Shown: positions 63,906 through 64,000 of the stretch, piece after piece
Layout: every line of letters begins with the position of its first letter
Position numbering within the stretch: position 1 is the stretch's first letter
Assembly (NCBI GenBank): GCA_029721515.1
Contig: CM056559.1
Span: 14,685,001 to 14,749,000, forward strand
Direction of reading: 5' to 3'
Length of the DNA: 64,000 nt
Source: Synanceia verrucosa
Lineage: Eukaryota > Chordata > Actinopteri > Perciformes > Synanceiidae
Translations under genes and position numbers: made by a program
Notes under the pieces: generated by a model
What the model saw: only the letters and a program-made list of their open reading frames with translations
Told to the model about the DNA's origin: nothing
The model's database searches: none

Positions 63906-64000
63906 CTTCAGGCGGCGCACTCAATTAGCCTAAATGGAAACAGTTTTCATTCACCGCAATAACTCACTCCTCTCTTACCTTCCCTCTTCTCCTCTCCCCT

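Larger units (their letters stand above)
62301..64000. other. Upstream flank of the gene
   Basis: No gene seen. 62301-63369 is AT-rich with homopolymer runs; 63370-63610 is CNE-like; then a GA repeat and, from 63960, pyrimidine-rich sequence to the window edge. Further upstream non-coding exons cannot be excluded. Confidence 0.5.

Overview
The window looks like nuclear DNA of a ray-finned fish, probably a percomorph-type teleost. It is almost entirely non-coding. It carries many (CA)n/(TG)n microsatellites, a tRNA-derived SINE, L2-like LINE tails ending in TTGCC-type repeats, and small non-autonomous DNA transposons of types common in fish genomes. No bacterial, organellar or viral gene is visible. 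The assignment rests on repeat style and the one recognisable gene, not on a database search.

One gene is supported, on the minus strand: the 5' end of a PRDM3/PRDM16 (MECOM/MDS1-EVI1) family zinc-finger regulator. Coding exon 1 (61909-61945) encodes MRSKGRARKLAT plus one base. This is the N-terminal peptide of MDS1-EVI1 that binds the NuRD subunit RBBP4. Coding exon 2 (22149-22495) completes the split serine codon and encodes 115 more residues, ending with the first half of the PR (SET-like) domain at ...GWE. The two exons join in frame, giving 128 residues, close to the size of the same segment in human MDS1. Intron 1 is 39,413 bp; intron 2 runs off the left edge of the window. The second half of the PR domain and all zinc fingers lie outside.

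Exon 1 matches MECOM perfectly, but the exon 2 linker lacks a stretch shared by human MECOM and PRDM16. The gene may therefore be a fast-evolving extra paralog, or a diverged fish mecom or prdm16.

Layout: 1-22148 is intron 2, with a 0.7-kb long-inverted-repeat element at 12.1-12.8 kb and a hAT-like element split by a TTAA-flanked MITE at 21.4-22.07 kb. Exon 2 follows. 22.5-61.9 kb is intron 1, with a second and third copy of the MITE (one carrying a nested foldback insertion), a SINE, LINE tails and many sequence blocks that look like conserved non-coding elements. Exon 1 with a plausible 5'UTR and promoter lies at 61.9-62.3 kb, and 62.3-64 kb is upstream DNA. Two very long introns full of regulatory-looking sequence fit a developmental regulator of this family. 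All regulatory-element calls here are inference from composition and motif content.
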